A stretch of 64,000 nucleotides of DNA, from contig NZ_VIQM01000054.1 in NCBI RefSeq assembly GCF_008520265.1, positions 154,527 to 218,526 on the forward strand, given 5' to 3'. Under the pieces are notes generated by a model. It was not told the DNA's origin. It ran no database searches and saw only the letters and a list, made by a program, of their open reading frames with translations. Shown here piece after piece: positions 43,009 through 51,463 of the stretch (within the stretch, counting starts at the first letter, position 1; the number at the start of each line of letters is the position of its first letter). The stretch is from Sphingobacterium cavernae. GTDB lineage: Bacteria > Bacteroidota > Bacteroidia > Sphingobacteriales > Sphingobacteriaceae. A program made the translations under genes and the position numbers.

Positions 43009-45306
43009 TTAGAATGTATAATTAATTTTTAGAGATGTATTTCTGCCGAGACTATGTGTGTAATATCTAAATCTATCTAAATAGTCTTTATATGCTGTGT
43101 TGAAAATGTTTTCTACAGAAAAAAGCAAGCCGATTTTGTTTGCATTCGGTGTTCTGAAACTCATATTTGCCAATACATCAAATGTATGATAGCTTGCAGG
43201 AGGTGCTGCAAAGTCAGAATTGGGTTCGTAGCGATCTTGCTTCGCTTGGTATTGATGTTTGATTTTTAAGTAAGCGTCATTGTCTTTCAACAAAATTCTA
43301 TAAGCAATAGCTTGTTGGATTCTGTCCGCAGGGATATAAGGTAAGTAGGTATCTTTCGAAGTATTCTTTGCGCGAACAGAAGAGAATGCCAGCTCATAAT
43401 TCCAATTCTTGTGCATATTAAGATTCGCTTGCAAATCTAATCCGTAAAAAATTCCATTGTCTTGTTGATATTGAAAAATAGGGAAGGTACCACGAATAGT
43501 TTGTCTGACCGAGTCAGGATTAGGTTGGCTGTAAATATAATTGTCAATAAATTGACCAAATAAATCAGCATTCACTACAAGCCATTTATTCTTATATTGT
43601 ACAGTATTCAACCATTTCAAGCCTTTTTCAGACTCCAGATTAATGTTTCCAATCTCATAAGTTCCAGTACCGTGATGGATTCCATCGCTATACAATTCAC
43701 TTGCTGAAGGTGCGCGCCACGCCAAAGACAAGTTACTTTTCCACGTCAAATGCTGATTGATTGCTAATGAGTTTCCAACAACTCCCGAGAAATTATTAAA
43801 ATGTCTTTGATCTTTTAGCAAATACTGTGGGATAGATCCATCAGCATTCATTTGATCGTATGCAAAACGATAACCAGCCGCATCGAAGTATTTATAATCG
43901 TATCGTGCGCCTATCTCTACGTGGTTTCGTCCGTAATTAATCTTATGACTTGCAAACAATGCAATATTATGGTTGTCAAAATTAGGAATGATAGGGGTAG
44001 TACCTGTGCCTGCTATATTATTGTTTATTTGCAAAGATCCAAAAATACCGATTTGGCTATAGTTATTTTTATAAATTGCTTCCGCTTGTTGTGTTGTTAA
44101 CACAATATCCGCCATCGGCGTGTCGTCAGACTGGACACGACGGAGGTCATATTCACGACGATGATTTTGTTGAATACTATAATATGTTTCAATTTTTTGG
44201 TTATCATCAAGATTGTAAGTGTAACCAAGTTTAGCAAGTTGATGTGATACGCGCTGTTTTGGCGCAGAAATTTCATAAGAAAAGTCATACGTATCAAAAG
44301 GTTTTCCGTGAGCAATGCGTGCAAAGATATCTTCCTTAGTGCCGACATGTGCACCTTGAAAAATACCTAATTCCGTTCCGAAATAACTGAAAAAAGCTGA
44401 AAAATCATGCTTTTCTTTTTTATATCCTAACAATAAGTTGCCATTTAATTCTTTTTTTCCTGTGTTACCGATATAGTAATCAGGTGTTTTTAAATTTCCA
44501 GCTTTTATTCCTGTAATACCCGCACGGTAAGAGAAATTCTGTTTAGTTCCCTCTAATTGTGTATTTAAATACACACCTCTTCCGTTACTATTTGCTCCAA
44601 TATTAACAGCACCGGCTACTAGCTTATCTTTAACAATATCGTTTTGTTCCAATTTAACCAATCCACCTAACGCATCTGCACCATAGCGAAGTGCTTCAGC
44701 ATTCTTGAGTATAGAAATCTTTTGATGTGCAAATGGATCAATTTCTGGCGCGTGGTCCAATCCCCATTGTTGGCTTTCGTGTCGTGTGCCGTTATTTAGT
44801 AGGATGATACGATTGCCATATAAACCGTTAATCATTGGTTTTGCGATAGTTGCTCCTGTGCGTAAAATGCTCACGCCCGAAATATCCGATAAAGCTTCTG
44901 CTAAGTTCTTACCTTGACTCTCTATTAGTTGCTCGGCTTGGAGGCTATGTGTAGAATTTGTTAAGCCTGTTTTTTGAATATCAACAGCATCCAGTCCAAT
45001 TGATTTGGGTGTCAGGTAAATATTAAAAATACTGTCTTTATTGAGCTCAATACTTAGTTTTTGTGGTAAATAGGCAATGTGTGAAATATCTAAGTTTAAA
45101 GTACCTTTTGGCAAGTTATGCAGATGGAATTCACCTTGATGATTGGATAAAACCGTGATTTGATTCCCGATTTTTATATAAGCGTGAACAACGATTTCTT
45201 GTGTGTTTTCATTCAATACCTTTCCAGAAATATTGATTTTATCTTGCGCTAATGCGCCAAGCGATAGTAAAAACGTATATAAGGAAAGAAGTAAAACTCG
45301 AATCAT
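43009..45306 (-). CDS. TonB-dependent receptor, ZnuD-like
   Basis: A 765-aa outer-membrane receptor started at the Met at 45306, which begins a clear signal peptide ('MIRVLLLSLYTFLLSLGALAQ'); a Met at 45378 would lie upstream of the promoter. A carboxypeptidase-like regulatory domain (about 24-100) is followed by a plug ('AEALSDISGVSILRTGATIAKPMINGLYGNRIILLNNG') with 'RHESQQWGLDHAPEIDPFAHQKISILKNAEALRYGADALGGLV', a pattern shared with zinc receptors of the ZnuD group, and a 22-strand-type barrel ending in 'LKINYTF'. Zinc or another metal as substrate is inferred from this and from the dyad array upstream. Confidence 0.82.
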   Translation of the reverse strand: MIRVLLLSLYTFLLSLGALAQDKINISGKVLNENTQEIVVHAYIKIGNQITVLSNHQGEFHLHNLPKGTLNLDISHIAYLPQKLSIELNKDSIFNIYLTPKSIGLDAVDIQKTGLTNSTHSLQAEQLIESQGKNLAEALSDISGVSILRTGATIAKPMINGLYGNRIILLNNGTRHESQQWGLDHAPEIDPFAHQKISILKNAEALRYGADALGGLVKLEQNDIVKDKLVAGAVNIGANSNGRGVYLNTQLEGTKQNFSYRAGITGIKAGNLKTPDYYIGNTGKKELNGNLLLGYKKEKHDFSAFFSYFGTELGIFQGAHVGTKEDIFARIAHGKPFDTYDFSYEISAPKQRVSHQLAKLGYTYNLDDNQKIETYYSIQQNHRREYDLRRVQSDDTPMADIVLTTQQAEAIYKNNYSQIGIFGSLQINNNIAGTGTTPIIPNFDNHNIALFASHKINYGRNHVEIGARYDYKYFDAAGYRFAYDQMNADGSIPQYLLKDQRHFNNFSGVVGNSLAINQHLTWKSNLSLAWRAPSASELYSDGIHHGTGTYEIGNINLESEKGLKWLNTVQYKNKWLVVNADLFGQFIDNYIYSQPNPDSVRQTIRGTFPIFQYQQDNGIFYGLDLQANLNMHKNWNYELAFSSVRAKNTSKDTYLPYIPADRIQQAIAYRILLKDNDAYLKIKHQYQAKQDRYEPNSDFAAPPASYHTFDVLANMSFRTPNANKIGLLFSVENIFNTAYKDYLDRFRYYTHSLGRNTSLKINYTF

Positions 45307-45320
45307 CTGTTTGTTTATGT

Positions 45321-45385
45321 TGCAACTATGCTGCAAAATTAAAACAAATGCATCAATGTTGCAAATTAAATACATCATTGTTGCA
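45321..45385 (-). promoter_or_regulatory. Promoter of the TonB receptor with three tandem dyads
   Basis: On the minus strand TTTG (45365-45362), a 20-nt spacer and TAATTTTG (45341-45334) form a good promoter. Three related 15-mers of the form TGCAnCAnnGnTGCA lie at 45321-45335, 45349-45363 and 45371-45385 (the last begins TACA). The first touches the -7 box and the second covers the -33 box, so a repressor bound there would block transcription. A Fur-family metal regulator such as Zur is a reasonable guess. Confidence 0.62.
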
Positions 45386-45468
45386 TAAAGTTTTCCAAAA
45401 CATATTTTATTGTTATTTGTATAATAGTTGGATTTTGAACAAATCTGACTATTTATGACCTACATTGT

Positions 45469-46515
45469 ATGAGATTTTTCTATTATTGCCTGCTTTTTTT
45501 AGTTTGTACTTCATGTGGTATTCAGCATAATGCGCCTATTACTGCAAATCCGAATCGTCAGATTCCACCAAGAACGACTATTGCATTTGTAGATCAATAT
45601 GGTTCTTTTTATCCAAACGATTGGACTAATGTCTATGGTGTGCCACCACGAAATGGAAGAAAGAATGCGTATTCATTGAGTAAATTAGCTGAAGAAAAAT
45701 CCTTGTCGAAAGATTTGGAAAAATTTGAGAAAGAATATTTACGTCTTTTGAGGAATCATTTACAATCCAAAAAGCGCGTGTTTATATTAATTCATGGCTT
45801 CAATGCGAAAGCAAAAGAGGTAACACGAAATTATGAACGTATTCAGAAAAAAATAAATTTAACAAATTCTGATGAAGTCATTCAGTTTTATTGGGACGGA
45901 TTGTATACAAAAAATCCATTTTCAAGTTTGAAAACATGGTTTACAGCTTCAGATTATTCCCAGTACGTTGGTAAATTTGCTTTGCGCAAAATACTGAATA
46001 CGATGTCAAATAAAGAAGTCTATTTGATATCACATAGTCGGGGAGCTTCGGTGATAATGTCTGCACTGAGCTCAGCACCTATCGATAGTACTAAAATGTC
46101 TGATATCGTCGAAAACCATTATGTAGATACCGCTAGTCTTCAAAATGACCTTATCCGTAATCAGAAAAATAAAATTTACGCTATTGCCTTGGCACCCGCG
46201 ATAGGCAAGGCTGATTTTGAAATAAAACATGAAGACAGTACATTTAGTGTTCTATTCACTCCTCAGTTGAAGTCATTTCATATTTCTACAAATAAAACAG
46301 ATTTGATGTTGAAAAAAGTGGTGGGATGGTTGTCAAATAAATTAAATCCTACTGATTTGGGGTATAAAAGTGATTCTTACGAAGAGTTGTCCAAGTCTTA
46401 TAAATTTTTGAATAGGACAGATTTTTCAGGATTGAGATCGCACCATTTTATACATTACATCAATGACCGAAATTTTAATACCATCCTCAAAAAATATAAA
46501 ATAAATAAGAAGTAA
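45469..46515 (+). CDS. Lipoprotein alpha/beta hydrolase
   Basis: A 348-aa protein with a lipoprotein signal ('FLVCTSC', Cys16). An alpha/beta-hydrolase core is indicated by the oxyanion stretch 'VFILIHGFNAKAKEV' and the nucleophile elbow 'YLISHSRGAS', with a candidate late His in 'LRSHHFIHYI'. It resembles the DUF900-type (esterase/lipase-like) proteins. The substrate is not predictable. Divergent from the TonB receptor operon and convergent with ubiB. Confidence 0.72.
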   Translation: MRFFYYCLLFLVCTSCGIQHNAPITANPNRQIPPRTTIAFVDQYGSFYPNDWTNVYGVPPRNGRKNAYSLSKLAEEKSLSKDLEKFEKEYLRLLRNHLQSKKRVFILIHGFNAKAKEVTRNYERIQKKINLTNSDEVIQFYWDGLYTKNPFSSLKTWFTASDYSQYVGKFALRKILNTMSNKEVYLISHSRGASVIMSALSSAPIDSTKMSDIVENHYVDTASLQNDLIRNQKNKIYAIALAPAIGKADFEIKHEDSTFSVLFTPQLKSFHISTNKTDLMLKKVVGWLSNKLNPTDLGYKSDSYEELSKSYKFLNRTDFSGLRSHHFIHYINDRNFNTILKKYKINKK

Positions 46516-46535
46516 TACAACTTATGTGCATTTAC

Positions 46536-48188
46536 TTAACTGTTCAACTTGTATTTTTTTAAGAGCATTAACCCAAATATGAATAGTGATATAATCCATA
46601 AAATCCAAGATATGATTGCGATTCCGTAATATGAAGTTTGTGCGGTATTTACCAATAAGCAACCACCAATAAAAAGCGCAGTAGACACGCATAGCAATCT
46701 ATTTAACGAATTATTACGTTGTTCCTGTGTTCTATATTTTTCAAATTCACGATGATTTACAGCAACCTTAAATTCGCCTTGATTGAGTTTATCGACCATG
46801 GTAGAGAGTGATTGTGGAGCAGTGTGCAGCAATCGACGCATCTCCCATAGCGTACCGATATTGTCTTCCAACAGTTTCTCTGGTGAAATGCGATGGGTAG
46901 CAATTTTTGTGATATAGGGTTTTACTTTGTCGACAATATTGAGGCTTGGCGACAATTCTCGTCCTATTCCTTCCATCAGTACAATACCCTTTACGAGCAA
47001 GTAAATGTGCTCGGGCATTATAATATTGTTGTCATTCAGCAAGTGTGAAAATTTACTAAACAGTGCTTTAATGTCCAATTCTTCAAGCGAATGCGTATTG
47101 ATGATGTCCAACAATTCTTGAAAAGCGCGAACAAGTAGTTTTTCATCTTTGATGTCTACATGCAATGCCATTTTTTTTAATGTATTGACTAGGCGAGTAG
47201 CGTCTTTGTAAATAAAATATACCACAAAATCTTCCAAAAGTTCCTTGTCGTGTGGAGACATTTTGGCGACAGCGCCCAGGTCTATAAAAGAAACTTTACC
47301 AGATCTAGTTACTAAAATATTGCCTGGATGAGGGTCTGCATGAAAAAATCCATGTTCCAGCATTTGTGTCAAATACAGATTAAAGCATTTGTCTAATATC
47401 GCCTCTGGATCAAGGTGTAAAGCTGTAATAGCCTCTTTATTGTTGATTTTGACTCCGTCAATAAATGATATACATAAAATATTATCATTGCTCAATTCCG
47501 GATAAACTTTCATCGTCTCGATGTCTGCATTCCCTCTAAAATTGCGTGCAAACAGTTGAATATTCTTCTGTTCATTATTAAATGAAAGTTCCTCTTGTAA
47601 ACTTTTGGCAAAAGCATCGAAAACATGCATTAAGTTGATTTCACGAACGACAGAATAGTAATTCGTAAGTAATTCAATGATGTCCTTCATCAATAGCAAA
47701 TCAGCGCGCACGATTTCTTTTATTCCAGAACGTTTTACTTTTAGAATAACGTCTTCGCCAGTTTGCAAAGTTGCTTTGTAGGTTTGTGCGATAGATGCAG
47801 ATGCGATAGGTACATTTTCAATTTCCGTAAAATAATCAGCTGCGGAAATTTCCAATTCCTCTTCCAAATGATTGATCAAATCAATTTCCTCAGGAAGGAC
47901 ATTATCCTGTAGTTTCTTAAATTCCTTAATTAAAGCCGTAGGGAATAAATCTTCCCGAGTAGAAAGTGTTTGCCCAAACTTTACGTACGTAGGTCCCAAT
48001 TCTTCGATAGCACGTCGAACACGTTCGTAAAAAGCTGCATCTTGAGCCATTTTATCACCATTGCTGGTCGTACTATTCGAGCTGTCTAATTTGGATTTGA
48101 AATCTTCGAAACCATATTTCGTCAATATTTGCATGAGCTTGGCTGCCCTTTTCAATTTTGCTTTTTGTCTATCGAGAATTCCATCCAT
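46536..48188 (-). CDS. UbiB/ABC1/AarF-family atypical kinase
   Basis: A 550-aa protein. The N-terminal 'LGPTYVKFGQTLSTREDLFP' holds the KxGQ motif special to the ADCK/UbiB family; 'ASIAQTYKATLQTGEDVILKVKR' follows the Ala-rich nucleotide loop; 'HGFFHADPHPGNILV' and 'FIDLGAVAKM' are the catalytic and metal-binding motifs. Two C-terminal membrane helices (about 500-545) anchor it. Family members support isoprenoid-quinone synthesis. In a menaquinone-using Bacteroidetes the exact role is unclear; a UbiD-type decarboxylase lies 3 kb away. Confidence 0.88.
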   Translation of the reverse strand: MDGILDRQKAKLKRAAKLMQILTKYGFEDFKSKLDSSNSTTSNGDKMAQDAAFYERVRRAIEELGPTYVKFGQTLSTREDLFPTALIKEFKKLQDNVLPEEIDLINHLEEELEISAADYFTEIENVPIASASIAQTYKATLQTGEDVILKVKRSGIKEIVRADLLLMKDIIELLTNYYSVVREINLMHVFDAFAKSLQEELSFNNEQKNIQLFARNFRGNADIETMKVYPELSNDNILCISFIDGVKINNKEAITALHLDPEAILDKCFNLYLTQMLEHGFFHADPHPGNILVTRSGKVSFIDLGAVAKMSPHDKELLEDFVVYFIYKDATRLVNTLKKMALHVDIKDEKLLVRAFQELLDIINTHSLEELDIKALFSKFSHLLNDNNIIMPEHIYLLVKGIVLMEGIGRELSPSLNIVDKVKPYITKIATHRISPEKLLEDNIGTLWEMRRLLHTAPQSLSTMVDKLNQGEFKVAVNHREFEKYRTQEQRNNSLNRLLCVSTALFIGGCLLVNTAQTSYYGIAIISWILWIISLFIFGLMLLKKYKLNS

Positions 48189-48304
48189 ATCTACTAGTAT
48201 TGATTCTTACTAAAATACAATTTTTCAAGTAAGTGATTTGTCATTAATTATTGTTATTTAATTAATAACGAGATGTTGGATTTGGTTTTAGAAAGCTTAA
48301 TTTT

Positions 48305-49318
48305 TTATTTCTTCCAAAGGGATTGATCAAATCGGTAACGTAGAGTGAACGCTTGTTGATTGTCCATTCCGCCTTCTCGGAAATGAAATGATGCCGTGAA
48401 TTTACCATCTATATTTTTGCCTTTGAAAGGAACCCAACCTAAGTCAAGACGGTTGTATCTGTCGCGGTGATAAAAAGAATCTCCATAAGGTAGATTAATG
48501 GCTTCACCTAAATACAGGGTATTGTGTATAAAGAACTTCTTGTAGGTCAAATGAATATTGCTGATAAAAGCTTTGCTGTTGCTGGAATATTCTGTGCGTA
48601 CACGGTCAAAGCCCAAAACTGTTCCGGCATCAATTGTTAGTGAATCCAGAAGCGTATTTTCACTAAAATCCAATCCTAATCTTAGTACTAATACAGCATT
48701 ATCTTGGATGTGCTCATCAGGATTATTGGTGTTGGTAAGTGCATTGTGGTAAAGTGTACCATCGTTTGCAAAATAAGCTTTGCCAAATTTGTAATTTCCA
48801 CTGATGCCTGCAATAAATCTTTCTCTGTTTTCAGCACCTTGTTTGCTCAACCAATCTATAAATATGGATTGCGAAACGTTGTCGTTTCGGTAATTGAAAA
48901 ACATACCTTCTAGATTAGGTCGATCATAGTTTAATGTGTCTGATAAAATAAGTAATGGAATATTCTTAAGTTTTTCTTGTCTCGGTATAAAACCAATTCC
49001 AAAATCTATTCGTTCTGAATTAAAATTGTAGTAAGCAATAGGGTTTACTTTATTTTTATTCTCAGAGTTGATGCCAAAGTCTTGATTGTAATGGATACCA
49101 CCGATGATTTTGTGATTCTGATCTAGCTTTAAGTAGATTTGAGGTGAAATAATGGCTCCGAAAAACGTTTTGTCTGTTGTATATGGTGCTTTGTATTCTC
49201 TATTGTCCGCATACCCAAAAAAATCAATTTTTGTCCCCACTTCTTGCCCAAGTAAATTATGAACAAATGCAACGGTAAATAGAAATAATGTAGTAACAGC
49301 GGATTTGGATAGCGTCAT
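48305..49318 (-). CDS. Putative outer-membrane beta-barrel protein
   Basis: A 337-aa protein with a signal peptide (about 1-24, 'LFLFTVAFVHNLLGQ'). The rest consists of alternating polar/aromatic strands separated by short turns ('GKAYFANDGTLYH', 'KKFFIHNTLYLGEAINLPYGDSFYHRDRYNRLDLGWVPF') and ends 'FTLRYRFDQSLWKK', which suggests a porin-like barrel. I do not recognise a named family. Single gene by spacing. Confidence 0.5.
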   Translation of the reverse strand: MTLSKSAVTTLFLFTVAFVHNLLGQEVGTKIDFFGYADNREYKAPYTTDKTFFGAIISPQIYLKLDQNHKIIGGIHYNQDFGINSENKNKVNPIAYYNFNSERIDFGIGFIPRQEKLKNIPLLILSDTLNYDRPNLEGMFFNYRNDNVSQSIFIDWLSKQGAENRERFIAGISGNYKFGKAYFANDGTLYHNALTNTNNPDEHIQDNAVLVLRLGLDFSENTLLDSLTIDAGTVLGFDRVRTEYSSNSKAFISNIHLTYKKFFIHNTLYLGEAINLPYGDSFYHRDRYNRLDLGWVPFKGKNIDGKFTASFHFREGGMDNQQAFTLRYRFDQSLWKK

Positions 49319-49377
49319 TTTATTTGTCTTTAAGACAAAAATAGAAAAAGTTCCCTTATTAAAATGGATAGTTATTT

Positions 49378-49755
49378 TTAGGACAATTTAACTATACTAA
49401 GTCCAAGCCAGAGTGCAAACAAACCGATGAAAATACTTGCTCCAATATAAAGAAAGGCTGTCAAAGTTTGTCCCGACTCTAATAATTGTATGTTCTCAGC
49501 TGAAAATGCCGAAAATGTGGTGTATCCACCACAAAAACCTGTAATCAATAATAACTTAAAATCAGGATTTGTTAAATACTGTCTTTCGAAAAGTCCTAAT
49601 AACACACCTATGATTAAACATCCTAAAATATTTACAGCAAATGTGGCTAATGGAAAAGCGGATTGGAAATGCTTATTTACAAGTACAGCTGTCAAGTAAC
49701 GTAAAATACTGCCAAGTGCACCTCCAAGTCCAACCATAATTATTGCTTTTATCAT
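49378..49755 (-). CDS. crcB: Fluoride channel CrcB/FluC
   Basis: A 125-aa four-helix membrane protein that exports fluoride as a dual-topology dimer. Signatures are 'GGALGSILRYL' (with the channel Arg) and 'ITGFCGGYTTFSAFSAE' (the Phe-box and Gly-Gly region). A fluoride riboswitch is not evident in the ~100 bp upstream. Confidence 0.93.
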   Translation of the reverse strand: MIKAIIMVGLGGALGSILRYLTAVLVNKHFQSAFPLATFAVNILGCLIIGVLLGLFERQYLTNPDFKLLLITGFCGGYTTFSAFSAENIQLLESGQTLTAFLYIGASIFIGLFALWLGLSIVKLS

Positions 49756-49856
49756 GACTTTCTTTATGTACTACGATATTACTAATAATGATTCGAATAT
49801 AAGAAAAACAAGGCAAGAGACTGAAGCTTATATTTTGAAAATGATTTGTTTATATT

Positions 49857-50339
49857 TTATTTCATCCATTCCGTCTCTCCATCAATTTTTTTTATGGAAA
49901 TTATATTCAAATTTTCATAGGCATTCCAAGACTCGTATTTTACAGGTAAAGCTTTTGTGATTATTCTAATCTTTTTATTTTCCCTAAGTAAATCGTGATG
50001 GTTATAGTTTTTTAATTTGTCAAAATCGATAGAGTCGAGATAAAGCATTGCAATCTCTCCATTATCTTGTTTAAGGTTGATATAGGGTTTTTCCATTAAC
50101 TTTTTTTCATACATAAACTTAAGCAAGTTCCATTGTTCCTTATCTTGTTCTTTTAGTGAGTCTTTGTTTACAGTCTCTAATTCACGTACAAATTTGAATA
50201 TTAGACTATCTGGCGCACCATAAAAAGTCGGATAATTAATGATTTTGAAATAAAGGTCTCCTTCAATTAATACATGTTTTTCTGTTGTACAGCTTAGTAA
50301 TAGAGATGTACTAATTAAAATATATAAGACAATTTTCAT
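49857..50339 (-). CDS. Small lipoprotein of unknown function
   Basis: A 160-aa protein with a lipoprotein signal ('STSLLLSCTTEK', Cys17). The mature part is highly charged and mixed alpha/beta; no domain is recognised. It lies 52 bp after the ABC ATPase gene on the same strand and could be part of that group, but no further evidence supports this. Confidence 0.65.
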   Translation of the reverse strand: MKIVLYILISTSLLLSCTTEKHVLIEGDLYFKIINYPTFYGAPDSLIFKFVRELETVNKDSLKEQDKEQWNLLKFMYEKKLMEKPYINLKQDNGEIAMLYLDSIDFDKLKNYNHHDLLRENKKIRIITKALPVKYESWNAYENLNIISIKKIDGETEWMK

Positions 50340-50391
50340 TTGTTTTTTATTTATAACTGTTGATTAAATTTAAATAAATCTATTCGATATG

Positions 50392-51078
50392 TTATTCATC
50401 AAATGTTCCTTCAGGTACATAAAACATTTCCAAATCTTTTTTGGATTCAATTTTTCGACATCCACCGTTTTGTAAGAGTACTAATCGCGTGGCAATACCT
50501 AAAACCGTGTGGTAATGGTGATCTGAAATAATAAATCCTTTATCGTTGCTGTTTGCTAAAATTACTTGTTGGATTTGAGCCTGTACGTAGGGTGAAACAC
50601 CTGAAAATGGTTCGTCTAATAAATAGAAATCTGCGTCCTGCTGCAATAGTAGCATTAATTCTACGTAACGTTTTTCACCACCTGACAAATCAGCTACTTT
50701 TTGATGTCGAATTTTGCTAATAATTTCATCCTGTTCAAGTAAGGCATTCTGCTTAGTAAGATCCTTTACCATTAATCTTATCACCGCTGAAATAGTTAAA
50801 TAGTTTGGCAGGAAATTATGTTGTGGGAGATAACAGATATTTTTGGACAAATACCCTTTTTTATATCTTTTATTATTTATCCGGATAAAAGCATTTTTAG
50901 GGTTTACCAGACCAAAAATAATTTTTAGCAAAGTGGATTTACCACAACCATTTCTACCCAACAAACCTACAATTTCGCCAATTTCACATTGAATATGTAC
51001 TCCCGTCAATACGGGGATATGAGCGTTGTAGGAAAACTCTACAGAATCTACATAAAGTTGTCTTTCTAGAGAATCCAT
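50392..51078 (-). CDS. ABC transporter ATP-binding protein
   Basis: A 228-aa ATPase with Walker A 'GLLGRNGCGKST', the signature 'LSGGEKRYVELMLLL', Walker B 'FYLLDEPF' and an H-loop in 'ISDHHY'. It is a short LptB/LivF-sized subunit. The 5' end overlaps by 13 bp a gene for an 89-residue membrane protein, the only visible permease candidate. A Q-loop 'YLPQHNFLP' is present, so ATP hydrolysis should be intact. The transported substrate is unknown. Confidence 0.88.
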   Translation of the reverse strand: MDSLERQLYVDSVEFSYNAHIPVLTGVHIQCEIGEIVGLLGRNGCGKSTLLKIIFGLVNPKNAFIRINNKRYKKGYLSKNICYLPQHNFLPNYLTISAVIRLMVKDLTKQNALLEQDEIISKIRHQKVADLSGGEKRYVELMLLLQQDADFYLLDEPFSGVSPYVQAQIQQVILANSNDKGFIISDHHYHTVLGIATRLVLLQNGGCRKIESKKDLEMFYVPEGTFDE

Positions 51079-51335
51079 AATATAGGAGATAATGCGATAG
51101 CTATAAAAAGATTGATGAAAAATGTTCCCATTAATATACTAGTTTTTGTATACCCAATATTGAAATACATTAACCAGGAATTTTTATAGAAGAATTGGTG
51201 TAACAAAATTGTACAGATGTAACCAAATGAGGCGAACACAAAAGGGAAGTATATACTCGAACCAAAACTTAATACAGCAGAAATGGCAATATTAATAAAT
51301 AGGAGTTGTCGGTATGCAAACCAGTAGACTTTCAT
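51066..51335 (-). CDS. Small three-helix membrane protein, coupled to the ABC ATPase
   Basis: An 89-aa protein with about three membrane helices ('LLFINIAISAVLSFGSSIYF', 'FVFASFGYICTILLHQFF', 'MGTFFINLFIAIALSPILWI'). It is too short for a normal ABC permease and has no recognisable family. The 13-bp overlap with the ATPase gene indicates co-translation and probably a functional pair. Confidence 0.65.
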   Translation of the reverse strand: MKVYWFAYRQLLFINIAISAVLSFGSSIYFPFVFASFGYICTILLHQFFYKNSWLMYFNIGYTKTSILMGTFFINLFIAIALSPILWIL

Positions 51336-51410
51336 ACTTAGGTTATTTACCTAAAATTATGAAATAGGAAAATATGATTTTTTATTTTCACAGTATTTAA
51401 CAATCTGCAT

Positions 51411-51454
51411 AATAACAACAACGCCAGCAAAATTTTGCTGGCGTTGTTGTTATT
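51411..51454. terminator. Perfect 44-bp palindrome, terminator of the UbiD-type gene
   Basis: Two exact 22-base arms (starting AATAACAACAACGCC) with no spacer, ten bases past the stop of the UbiD-type gene on the minus strand. The GC-rich core (ACGCCAGC) makes it the strongest hairpin in the window. It can also stop plus-strand transcription. Confidence 0.85.
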
Positions 51455-51463
51455 TGTTTTTTA

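Noticed and set aside
49756..49856. Fluoride riboswitch before crcB
   Set aside because: I searched for the conserved crcB-motif core and saw no convincing match in this AT-rich stretch.
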